Shown: positions 1 through 5,862 of the stretch, piece after piece
Numbering within the stretch: the stretch's first letter is position 1
Layout of the letters: each line of letters starts with the position of its first letter
Notes under the pieces: generated by a model
The model's input: only the letters and a program-made list of their open reading frames with translations
Database searches by the model: none
What the model was told of the DNA's origin: nothing
Made by a program: the position numbers and the translations under genes
Assembly: GCA_039812485.1 (NCBI GenBank)
Contig: JBDIAP010000165.1
Span: forward strand, 1 to 7,927
DNA from: Kineosphaera sp039812485
Lineage (GTDB): Bacteria; Actinomycetota; Actinomycetes; Actinomycetales; Dermatophilaceae
Length of the DNA stretch: 7,927 bases
Reading direction: 5' to 3'

Positions 1-245
1 GCGAGCTGGGCGCGCGCGTCGAGGTCGTCGAGGCGGTCCTGGTTGGCGCGCAGCGTGGCCTCGAGCGCGGCCTGGCGAGCGGCGGCCGCGGCGACGGCGG
101 CCTTGGCCCGCTCGACGTCGCGCTGGGTGGGCGCGCCGGCGCCTGACGACGGTGCGGGCGAGGGTGACGGTGGCGCTGCCACCGCGGTCGTGGAGGGCGC
201 GATCAACGCGCACAGCAGAGTGACGGTGGCGGCGCAGCGGCGCAT
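1..245 (-). CDS. Exported coiled-coil protein, N-terminal fragment (possibly NlpC/P60-type cell-wall hydrolase)
   Basis: Reading the minus strand from an ATG at 245-243 gives 81 codons with no stop before the window edge, so the gene continues to the left. The protein starts MRRCAATVTLLCALIAPSTT and continues AVAAPP. This is a classic signal peptide: Arg-Arg, a hydrophobic core, then an A-V-A-A cleavage-like site near residues 21-24. A Pro/Ser/Gly linker follows (about 25-38). From residue 40 there is an Ala/Arg/Gln/Leu-rich helix (RDVERAKAAVAAAAARQAAL and onward) typical of an amphipathic coiled coil. An AAGGG purine stretch lies 10 bases before the ATG and supports this start. In actinobacteria this arrangement commonly begins secreted NlpC/P60 peptidoglycan endopeptidases with an N-terminal coiled coil. 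The catalytic domain is outside the window, so that identity is inference; any exported coiled-coil protein would fit. It is transcribed divergently from the DUF3352 gene. Confidence 0.7.
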   Translation of the reverse strand, partial: MRRCAATVTLLCALIAPSTTAVAAPPSPSPAPSSGAGAPTQRDVERAKAAVAAAAARQAALEATLRANQDRLDDLDARAQL

Positions 246-453
246 GCTCTGTGGTCCCTTTCGGCGTTCGGCCCCAGGGCACCGGCGGCTGATCCGTCGC
301 CTCTTCGCCCGCCGCGCGCGCAAAGCCCCCGCCGCTGATGCGCACGGTGCAAAAAGACCACGGAACCGTCAGGACGGGTCGATTACTCTCTAGACGACCA
401 GTCAGACACCGGCACCGGTGATCTGTATCGGCCGACAGGGGATGGATCTGAGC
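246..453. other. Divergent intergenic region with GC-rich leader of the exported protein gene
   Basis: These 208 bases separate the minus-strand exported protein from the plus-strand DUF3352 gene and must hold both promoters. The middle (about 360-395) is the least GC-rich part and the likeliest promoter zone, but I see no convincing -35/-10 pair on either strand. The 115 bases nearest the minus-strand gene are very G-rich on its sense strand and contain short self-complementary blocks (CGGCGG and CCGCCG), so the mRNA leader may fold. Actinobacterial NlpC/P60 genes often carry c-di-AMP (ydaO-type) riboswitches. I looked for that motif's conserved GGGGGACC and GGGTGAA-like cores and did not find them, so none is called. 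Confidence 0.4.
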
Positions 454-2064
454 ATGTCTGAAGACACGAATAATCTTGGCGGAGAGTCTTCTTCGTCACA
501 GGTCGAGGGCGCCGGGGACAGCGCCGCGACTGCCGCGAACACGTCGACGACCGGCGGCAAGCGCCGCGGCGTCATCATCGGCGGGGTCGCCGCCGGGCTC
601 GTCGTCGTCGGCGGGGTCGCCTTCGCCGGCACGCAGCTGCTCGGGGGCGGCGGCACACAACCGGAGTCGGTGCTCCCCTCGGACACCGTCTTCTTCACGA
701 AGGTCGACCTCGACCCCAGCGCCGCGCAGAAGGTCGGCGCCTTCCGGCTCCTGGACAAGCTGCCGCAGGCCAAGTCGGCGCTGCAGTCCGGAGACCCCAA
801 GAAGGCGCTCTTCGAGTGGCTGAAGACCACCGACAAGAGCCTGTCCGACATCGACTACGCCACCGACGTCGAGCCCTGGCTGGGCGACCGGGCGGCGATC
901 GCGATGCTGCCGACCCAGGGCTCCTCGACCGAGCCGGTCGTCGTCGCGGCGCTGGCCGTCAAGGACGAGGCCAAGGCCAAGGAGGGCATCGCCCGCCTCC
1001 AGGCCAAGACCAAGGACGCGGTCGCGAAGGTCAAGGACAAGGCCGCCGGCGCCTCCGCCTCCCCCACGAAGGGCGGCAGCGAGGAGAACGTGCAGATCTA
1101 CAAGGACGGCTACCTCCTCCTCACCGAGAAGAAGAACGAGTCGCGGGTGCGGGCGGCGCTGGAGCAGCCGACGCTCGCGGCCAACGAGACGTTCAAGACC
1201 GACATGGCCGCGCTCGGCGAGACGGGAGTCGCCTCCGGGTGGGTCGACGGCACCCAGGCGATGAAGCTCAGCGGCACGACGTCGATGCCGGCGGCGATGG
1301 AGGAGCTCGCCGGGCTGAGCGGGCGCAGCGCCTACGCGCTGCGGTTCTCCTCCGACTACCTCGAGCTCGCGCAGGTCAACCGCGGCATGAAGGTGCAGAC
1401 GAAGGCCGCGCCGCTCAAGGACGTGACGAACCTGCCGGCCGACACCGGGGCGTTCTATTCGTTCAGCGGGGGTTCGGACTACCTCGGCGAGCTGTGGCCG
1501 ACGATCAAGAAGTTCGCGGCGGCCAGCGGCGCGGGCGACGTCGATGAGCAGCTCAAGGCGATCGAGCAGCAGACCGGCCTCGTCCTGCCGGCCGACGCCC
1601 AGACGCTGCTCGGCAAGCAGCTCGACGTCGTCGTCGCCAAGCAGGACTTCAAGAACCTGCAGGCCATGCCCAAGGTCGGGCTGCGGCTGTGGACCGACAC
1701 GGCCAAGGCCCAGTCGATCATCGACAAGCTCGTCAAGCTGGGCAACAGCCAGGGCACGGCCGTGCCGGTGCAGACGCGGGTCAGCGGTGAGCACCTCGAT
1801 GTGGGCCTCGACTCGCCCTACCTGTCGGCGCTGGGCGCCGGCGGTGACCTCTCGTCGGCCCCGGGCCTCAAGACCGTGCTGCCCGACCTCGACAAGAGCG
1901 TCGGCGCACTCTACGTGGACCTCGACGCCTACGAGTCGCAGTATCTCGACGAGGTGCCCGCCGAGCAGCGCGAGCTCGTCAAGGCACTGCAGGCGGTCGG
2001 CATGACCTCCCAGCCGGTGCAGGACGGCGAGCAGCACTCGACGCTACGCGTGTCGGTGAACTGA
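454..2064 (+). CDS. DUF3352 domain-containing membrane-anchored protein
   Basis: A 536-residue protein if started at ATG 454. Residues 1-35 are polar, acidic and Ser/Thr/Gly-rich (cytoplasmic side). A Lys-Arg-Arg cluster (36-38) precedes one membrane segment (about 39-60: GVIIGGVAAGLVVVGGVAFA), then a Gly linker and a large extracellular domain. The domain opens with LPSDTVFFTKVDLDPSAAQK (about 74-93) and has a D-x-x-P-W-L-G-D-R-A-A block near 138-148. Both match the DUF3352 family as I know it: actinobacterial, one N-terminal anchor, unknown function. A Lys/Ala-rich helix and a Ser/Gly/Lys loop (about 170-212) interrupt the domain. There are no cysteines and no catalytic motif I recognise. 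In-frame starts also exist at GTG 418 and ATG 442. ATG 454 is preferred because AGGGG (437-441) then sits about 12 bases upstream; ATG 442 would leave it no spacing. It is monocistronic and ends at a strong hairpin. The family call is fairly secure; the function is unknown. Confidence 0.82.
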   Translation: MSEDTNNLGGESSSSQVEGAGDSAATAANTSTTGGKRRGVIIGGVAAGLVVVGGVAFAGTQLLGGGGTQPESVLPSDTVFFTKVDLDPSAAQKVGAFRLLDKLPQAKSALQSGDPKKALFEWLKTTDKSLSDIDYATDVEPWLGDRAAIAMLPTQGSSTEPVVVAALAVKDEAKAKEGIARLQAKTKDAVAKVKDKAAGASASPTKGGSEENVQIYKDGYLLLTEKKNESRVRAALEQPTLAANETFKTDMAALGETGVASGWVDGTQAMKLSGTTSMPAAMEELAGLSGRSAYALRFSSDYLELAQVNRGMKVQTKAAPLKDVTNLPADTGAFYSFSGGSDYLGELWPTIKKFAAASGAGDVDEQLKAIEQQTGLVLPADAQTLLGKQLDVVVAKQDFKNLQAMPKVGLRLWTDTAKAQSIIDKLVKLGNSQGTAVPVQTRVSGEHLDVGLDSPYLSALGAGGDLSSAPGLKTVLPDLDKSVGALYVDLDAYESQYLDEVPAEQRELVKALQAVGMTSQPVQDGEQHSTLRVSVN

Positions 2065-2078
2065 CCCGGCGCATGCAT

Positions 2079-2119
2079 GGCGAACGGCCGGCCCCCGACT
2101 CGGGGGCCGGCCGTTCGCC
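2079..2119. terminator. Perfect 19-bp hairpin between convergent genes (probable bidirectional terminator)
   Basis: The left arm GGCGAACGGCCGGCCCCCG (2079-2097) is the exact reverse complement of 2101-2119, with a three-base loop (ACT). It begins 14 bases after the DUF3352 stop and lies 34 bases past the stop of the convergent gene that ends at 2154, so it can serve both. No T-tract follows on either strand, which is usual for high-GC actinobacterial terminators. Structure is seen directly; termination is inferred from position and stability. Confidence 0.85.
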
Positions 2120-2153
2120 GTCGGAGGGTGGGGTCGCTGGGATCGATGGGCGC

Positions 2154-2741
2154 TCAGAAGAACTTCCAGCGCTTGGGGATCTTCTCCCCCGGCAGCGCGG
2201 TCTTGACTTTGACGTCGGAGAAGGCACCGACGCGGTGGATGCGCAGCGTCGGCCCGGCGGGGTCGGGCGCGGTGCCTTCGAGCTTGTCGTCGCCGAAGAG
2301 CGAGAAGCCGCTGACCTGCACGGTCAACCCGGGCGGCACGACGACCTTGACGTCCCCGAAGAGGCTGTAGACGGTGAGCTCGGCCCGCGCCGGCAGCTCG
2401 GCCTCGCGCAGGTCGAGATAGACGTCACCGAAGACCGCGACGCCGGAGGTCTGCTCCTCGAGCCGGAAGTGGCCGGCGCGCTTGAGGTCGCCGAAGACCC
2501 GCACGAAGTTCGAGCTCGACCCGCCGGCCGCCGGCGCCCGGCCGCTCCAGGTGCTCGGCGCACTGCCGCCCGCAGCGCCCGGCGCGGGGTGCACGGCGCG
2601 TTCGCTCGGCACCACCTGTCCGATGCTCGGCGTGATGACCGGCATCTGCGCCTCGCCGGGCTGCGGCGAGCGCAACCGATCCTGCACCCCGCCGGCCGGG
2701 CCCGGTGTCCCTGATGCGTCGTGTTCCCCTGAAGTCGTCAT
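2154..2741 (-). CDS. LiaF-like C-terminal (FGD-repeat) protein without membrane segments
   Basis: A 195-residue protein from ATG 2741. Residues 1-78 are Pro/Gly/Ala/Ser-rich with no predicted fold, signal peptide or membrane helix. Residues 79-195 carry five evenly spaced beta-turn motifs: FGD at 83-85, 104-106, 128-130 and 149-151, and a variant FSD at 174-176. Each is preceded by alternating hydrophobic residues and followed by V/L/D then K or Y, a pattern suggesting a beta-helix or roll. It matches the C-terminal domain of LiaF / cell-wall-active-antibiotic-response proteins (DUF2154-like). In known LiaF this domain follows membrane helices, and in many actinobacterial relatives a DUF1707 domain; neither is visible here. 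Function is unproven: a soluble envelope-stress or protein-interaction module is possible. The frame stays open to a GTG at 2834, but ATG 2741 is preferred because a -10-like element sits just before it and the extension (31 residues) is Arg/Pro-rich and low-complexity. It shares a terminator with the convergent DUF3352 gene. Confidence 0.72.
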   Translation of the reverse strand: MTTSGEHDASGTPGPAGGVQDRLRSPQPGEAQMPVITPSIGQVVPSERAVHPAPGAAGGSAPSTWSGRAPAAGGSSSNFVRVFGDLKRAGHFRLEEQTSGVAVFGDVYLDLREAELPARAELTVYSLFGDVKVVVPPGLTVQVSGFSLFGDDKLEGTAPDPAGPTLRIHRVGAFSDVKVKTALPGEKIPKRWKFF

Positions 2742-2748
2742 GCCGATC

Positions 2749-2778
2749 AGCGTAGAGGCGCGTTTCGACCGCTGCCCA
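2749..2778 (-). promoter_or_regulatory. Candidate promoter giving a leaderless transcript for the FGD-repeat gene
   Basis: On the minus strand a -10-like TACGCT (2754-2749, fits TAnnnT) lies 7 bases before ATG 2741, with a weak -35-like TGGGCA (2778-2773) after an 18-base spacer. Transcription would start at or beside the A of the ATG. No Shine-Dalgarno sequence precedes this ATG, which agrees with leaderless translation, common in actinobacteria. The -35 match is poor, so this is an inference from spacing. Confidence 0.4.
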
Positions 2779-2831
2779 GTGCGAGCGGCGCGCACGGGTG
2801 GGATCTCAGGGCTGCGTGGGGCACCGCGGGT

Positions 2832-2861
2832 CACGAGGTCAGGAGCGACCCTGACCTCGTG
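2832..2861. repeat. 12-bp perfect inverted repeat, hairpin or operator
   Basis: CACGAGGTCAGG (2832-2843) and CCTGACCTCGTG (2850-2861) are exact reverse complements around a six-base spacer. It lies in the 229-base gap between the sugar porter gene's stop (2971) and the FGD-repeat gene's start (2741). Position and stem strength fit a terminator for the porter gene; its location about 55 bases upstream of the candidate promoter also allows a regulator site. Nothing in the sequence decides between them. It would overlap the alternative GTG start at 2834. Confidence 0.55.
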
Positions 2862-2921
2862 CGCTCCGATGGGTCCCGCCGGCCCGCAACCCCCGTGAGA
2901 TCTTGGAGCGGGCGAGGGATC

Positions 2922-2960
2922 GGCCCGAGCACGGCGACCGTGTGGTGGGTGCTCGCGGCC
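2922..2960 (-). terminator. Imperfect hairpin just after the sugar porter stop codon
   Basis: CGAGCAC (2926-2932) pairs with GTGCTCG (2949-2955). Flanking GGCC blocks (2922-2925 and 2957-2960) extend the stem to 11 bp with one bulged base, around a 16-base loop. On the minus strand it starts about 10 bases after the porter's TAG (2971-2973), the usual place for an intrinsic terminator; there is no T-tract. With the repeat at 2832-2861 it may form a tandem terminator. Confidence 0.45.
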
Positions 2961-2970
2961 TGGGCGCGCG

Positions 2971-4428
2971 CTAGGCCTTGGACGGTTCCCCGAGCTCGGC
3001 GTCCATGTCCTCCAGCGTCTGGCCCTTGGTCTCCCGGACGAAGCGGACGACGAAGAGCAGGGAGAGTAGGGCGCACACCGCGTAGAAGCCGTAGGCCAGC
3101 CCGAGCGAGATCTCCTTGAGACCCGGGAAGGTCACGGTGATCGCCCAGTTTGCGACCCACTGGCCGGCGGCGGCCAGCGAGAGCGCCGCGCCGCGGATGC
3201 GGTTGGGGAACATCTCTCCCAGCAGCACCCACACGACCGGCCCCCACGACATCCCGAAGGCGATGACGAAGACGTTGGCGGCGATGAGGGCAATCGGGCC
3301 GGCCGCGCCGGTCAACGCCGGGGTGCCGTCGGCGCCGACGGGGGCGGACCCGAAGATGACCGCCATCGTGCCGAGCGCGATCGTCATGCCCGTGGAGCCG
3401 ATGATCAGCAACGGTTTGCGCCCGAAGCGGTCAACCGTGGCGATCGCGATGAGAGTGGTGGCGATGTTGACGACCGAGGTGATGACGGTGATGACGAACG
3501 AGTCGCTCTCGGAGAAGCCGACGGCCTGCCACAGGATGTTGGAGTAGTAGAAGATCACGTTGATGCCGACCAGCTGCTGAAAGACCGACAGCAGGAGACC
3601 CACCCAGACGATCGGGTAGATCCCGCCTCCGGGACGCTTGAGGTCCTTCCAGGACGGCGGCGTGTCGCGGTCGAGGCTGCGCTGAATGCGGTCGAGGGTG
3701 ATGTCGAGGTTCTTCTCCCCGAGCAGGGCGGTGAGCACCTTGCGCGCCTCGGGGATGCGGTGGGTGGCGACGAGGTAGCGCGGGGACTCGGGGATGGTGA
3801 GGGCGAGCGCGCCATACAGCACGGCGGGCACGGCCATCGCCATGAACATCCACCGCCACGCCTCCAAGCCGAGCCACAGCGTCTCGCCCGCTCCGCCGGC
3901 GACGTGCGCGAGGACGAAGTCGACGAGCAGGGAGAGGAAGATGCCCGTGACGATGGCGAGCTGCTGCAGCGAGCCGAGCCGGCCGCGGATGCGGGCGGGA
4001 GCGATCTCCGCGATATAGGCCGGCGCGATGACGGAGGCGACTCCGACGCCCAGACCCCCGATGATGCGGAACAGGATGAGGATCTCGAGGTTCGGCGTCA
4101 GGGCACTGCCGATGGCGCTGACGAAGAAGAGGACTGCGGCGACCTTCATGATCGCCAGGCGGCCGAAGCGGTCGGCGATCCGGCCGGCGCTCATCGCGCC
4201 CGCAGCGGCGCCGAGCAGCGCCGAGGCCACGGCGAAGCCCAGGGCCCCGGCGGCGACGTCGAACTGCTTCTGGACCGGCTCGACCGCGCCGTTGATGACG
4301 GCGCTGTCGTAGCCGAAGAGAAACCCACCCAGAGCCGCCACCGAGGCGATGCGAATGACGCTGCGCCCTGTCTGCGTGTCGTCGTCCATGTAGGACTCTT
4401 CGCTGGTGAATGACCCGTGTTCGCTCAT
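2971..4428 (-). CDS. MFS sugar porter (XylE/GalP type), probable L-rhamnose or related sugar:H+ symporter
   Basis: A 485-residue integral membrane protein of normal length for the MFS sugar porter family (TC 2.A.1.1). Signature motifs in order: GGFLFGYDSAVING in TM1, GRIADRFGR (82-90), R-x-R-G-R-L plus a Gln-Gln pair at the start of TM5, PESPRYL (213-219) before the large cytoplasmic loop, QQLVGINVIFYYS in TM7 (from 284), VDRFGRKPL (about 332-340), GMSWGPVVWVLLGEMFPN in TM10 and RETKG (465-469, a variant of the PETKG motif). The residues that contact xylose in E. coli XylE (Gln in TM5, Gln-Gln and Asn in TM7, Trp in TM10, Gln in TM11) have counterparts here, so a monosaccharide substrate is well supported. 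The specific sugar is inferred from the aldolase/SDR gene upstream; xylose, galactose or inositol remain possible. ATG 4428 is chosen with AGGCGG just upstream; a second ATG lies at 4389. It follows the ROK gene by 119 bases containing a palindrome. Confidence 0.9.
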   Translation of the reverse strand: MSEHGSFTSEESYMDDDTQTGRSVIRIASVAALGGFLFGYDSAVINGAVEPVQKQFDVAAGALGFAVASALLGAAAGAMSAGRIADRFGRLAIMKVAAVLFFVSAIGSALTPNLEILILFRIIGGLGVGVASVIAPAYIAEIAPARIRGRLGSLQQLAIVTGIFLSLLVDFVLAHVAGGAGETLWLGLEAWRWMFMAMAVPAVLYGALALTIPESPRYLVATHRIPEARKVLTALLGEKNLDITLDRIQRSLDRDTPPSWKDLKRPGGGIYPIVWVGLLLSVFQQLVGINVIFYYSNILWQAVGFSESDSFVITVITSVVNIATTLIAIATVDRFGRKPLLIIGSTGMTIALGTMAVIFGSAPVGADGTPALTGAAGPIALIAANVFVIAFGMSWGPVVWVLLGEMFPNRIRGAALSLAAAGQWVANWAITVTFPGLKEISLGLAYGFYAVCALLSLLFVVRFVRETKGQTLEDMDAELGEPSKA

Positions 4429-4488
4429 GCGCACCGCCTGCTGACGTCGTTGTCGTGGAGCTGACCCGCGGTGCAGTCAAGCGGATCG

Positions 4489-4503
4489 TGCGCACAGTGC
4501 GCA
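4489..4503. promoter_or_regulatory. 15-bp perfect palindrome, candidate operator of the sugar porter gene
   Basis: TGCGCAC-A-GTGCGCA is a perfect 7+1+7 inverted repeat in the 119-base gap between the ROK gene stop and the porter start, 60 bases upstream of ATG 4428. On the minus strand an AT-rich TATTGC (4506-4501), a possible weak -10, overlaps its upstream arm. A bound repressor would then block the promoter. The adjacent ROK protein is the natural candidate ligand, but ROK operators vary and the pairing is inference. A transcript hairpin is an alternative reading. Confidence 0.5.
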
Positions 4504-4547
4504 ATAGTCGGTGAGAGTCTGGGACGGAAGAGGATCCATCGTTCGAG

Positions 4548-5726
4548 CTATGAAGAATCAGCCTCGGCGTCGCCGTGCCGCAGCGCCAAGAGGACGGCTC
4601 CGAAGGCGTGCGCAACCGCCCCCAGCTGCGCGGTCACGATGTTGAGATCCGCCGTGGCCACGGGAATCCCCTGCCTGCGGATGACCTCCCGCATGGGGGC
4701 GATGAGGAAGTCGCCCGCCTGGGCGAGCTCGCCTCCTACGACGATGAGGCCGGGGTTGAGGACGTTGACGAGGTTGGCCACGGCGACCCCTACGTAGCGG
4801 CCGGTGTCCGACAGCACGCGACCACACGCGACGTCCCCCAGCCCGGCGAGCCGGGCGATGTCCGAGATCGTCAGCCCGCTGCCGTGCAGCGGCTCGAGCA
4901 GGTCGACGACGGCCCGCGCGGCGACGAGGGTCTCGAGACAGCCGCGGTTTCCGCAGCGGCAGACCTTGCCCAGCTCGTCCATCGTCGTGTGCCCGATCTC
5001 GCCGGCGATGCCCTGCCTGCCTCGGTAGAGATGGCCGTCGATGATGAGCCCGGCGCCGACGCCTTCGGAGAGCTTGAGGTAGGCCAGCGAGTCGCACCCG
5101 CGGCCCGCTCCCCAATGGTGCTCGGCGATCGCGCCGAGGTTTGCGTCGTTGTCCACGGCGACGGCGACACCGAGCCTCTGAGAGAGCAGATCACCCAGGT
5201 CGACACCGACCCAGCCAGGCAGGATCGACGGCGCCGCGATGCGCAGGTTGGCCCGGTCGATCGGCGTCGGCAGCCCGAGCCCGATGCCGACCGGCTCGGT
5301 GATCCCCATTCCGGCCTCGTGCAGCGCCTCGCGCACGAGGTCGGACATGAGATCCGCAGCGACAGTCGCCGAGGAGTTCGCGCCGATGTCGGCCCGTCTC
5401 TGCGCGTGCACGCGTCCCGCCCGCGAACCGACTGCGACAGTGATGTGGCGATGGCCCACGTCGACGCCGACCGCGACGTCGGCTCCGCGCGCGAGCTTGA
5501 CCCCGGTCGAGCGGCCGTCGATGCGGACCGTCGCGAGGGCGCCGTCGGCGACGAGCCGCTGGACCAGGTTGGATACGGTGGAGGGCGCCAGCCCGGTCGC
5601 GCGGGAGAGGTCGGCCTGGCTCATGGTGCCCCCAGCATCGAGGCAATCCAGGATTCGGCGCTGGTTGGAGTGCCGGAGCGTGGGCAGCGAGCCCGGCCCC
5701 GACGATGCGGCGTCGACAGGGTCCAC
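4548..5726 (-). CDS. ROK-family transcriptional regulator (probable sugar-responsive repressor)
   Basis: A 392-residue protein, typical length for ROK regulators such as NagC, Mlc and XylR. Residues 17-80 form the winged helix: LRHSNQRRILDCL, then the helix-turn-helix SQADLSRATGLAPSTVSNLV (36-55) and a wing around GRSTG. The sugar-binding domain follows: GVDVG (87-91, lacking the Gly-Thr of the kinase phosphate loop), DNDAN (192-196), EGVGAGLIIDG (221-231), GEIGHT (242-247) and the zinc motif CRCGNRGCLE (256-265). H246, C256, C258 and C263 have the spacing of the Mlc zinc ligands. It should bind DNA without sugar and release on binding its effector. Start GTG 5726 is the only start that leaves the DNA-binding domain whole; the next, ATG at residue 35, would cut it. 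No Shine-Dalgarno is seen, but a promoter-like element is placed for leaderless translation. It lies between the rhamnose-type enzyme and the transporter, which suggests it controls them; its effector is not evident from sequence. Confidence 0.92.
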   Translation of the reverse strand: MDPVDAASSGPGSLPTLRHSNQRRILDCLDAGGTMSQADLSRATGLAPSTVSNLVQRLVADGALATVRIDGRSTGVKLARGADVAVGVDVGHRHITVAVGSRAGRVHAQRRADIGANSSATVAADLMSDLVREALHEAGMGITEPVGIGLGLPTPIDRANLRIAAPSILPGWVGVDLGDLLSQRLGVAVAVDNDANLGAIAEHHWGAGRGCDSLAYLKLSEGVGAGLIIDGHLYRGRQGIAGEIGHTTMDELGKVCRCGNRGCLETLVAARAVVDLLEPLHGSGLTISDIARLAGLGDVACGRVLSDTGRYVGVAVANLVNVLNPGLIVVGGELAQAGDFLIAPMREVIRRQGIPVATADLNIVTAQLGAVAHAFGAVLLALRHGDAEADSS

Positions 5727-5733
5727 GACGACG

Positions 5734-5763
5734 ATCGTGCGTCCGCGCGCGACTCGAGGGCAA
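5734..5763 (-). promoter_or_regulatory. Candidate promoter of the ROK gene, positioned for a leaderless GTG start
   Basis: On the minus strand TTGCCC (5763-5758; four of six to TTGACA) and CACGAT (5739-5734; has the A2 and T6 of TAnnnT) are 18 bases apart, and the -10 ends 7 bases before GTG 5726. That places the transcription start on the start codon, explaining the missing ribosome-binding site. If real, the regulator has its own promoter in the 136-base gap after the aldolase/SDR gene and is not only read through. Confidence 0.35.
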
Positions 5764-5848
5764 CCCCGACGCTCAGAACCACCCGAGACCAGGCGTGAGC
5801 AGACGCCGAGCCGTGCCGCTCCGCCGGCGGGTGGCGCGCTGGCCCGGC

Positions 5849-5860
5849 CGGCAGCTGCCG
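5849..5860. repeat. 12-bp perfect palindrome just past the aldolase/SDR stop
   Basis: CGGCAGCTGCCG is self-complementary with no spacer and begins 2 bases after the stop codon of the aldolase/SDR gene on the minus strand. A second palindrome, CCGCCGGCGG (5821-5830), lies further along. The arms have no loop, so a tight hairpin is unlikely; the stretch may still contribute to GC-rich structure that slows transcription. The rest of the 136-base gap holds only the candidate ROK promoter and a weak 5-bp hairpin at 5792-5807. Confidence 0.3.
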
Positions 5861-5862
5861 CC

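Noticed and set aside
362..390. ECF-sigma-type promoter starting with GGAACC for the DUF3352 gene
   Set aside because: The -35-like GGAACC is present, but no GTT/CGTT-type -10 occurs at the right spacing.
43..393. 116-residue plus-strand open frame at the left edge
   Set aside because: It lies antisense to a convincing signal-peptide and coiled-coil reading frame and itself looks like Ala/Arg-rich noise.
246..420. c-di-AMP (ydaO-type) riboswitch before the exported protein gene
   Set aside because: Expected from the gene class, but the conserved cores were not found by eye on the minus strand, so only a finding for covariance-model testing is given.
496..2037. 513-residue open frame antisense to the DUF3352 gene
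   Set aside because: Its Arg/Leu/Gly/His-rich low-complexity translation has no family features. It mirrors the GC bias of the real gene, which has recognisable motifs and a membrane anchor.
2073..2714. 213-residue plus-strand open frame over the FGD-repeat gene
   Set aside because: It starts inside the terminator hairpin and has no motif; the opposite strand encodes five regular FGD repeats.
4548..5726. ROK sugar kinase rather than regulator
   Set aside because: An N-terminal winged helix is present and the kinase phosphate-loop pattern D-x-G-G-T is replaced by DVGHR, so a regulator is the better call.
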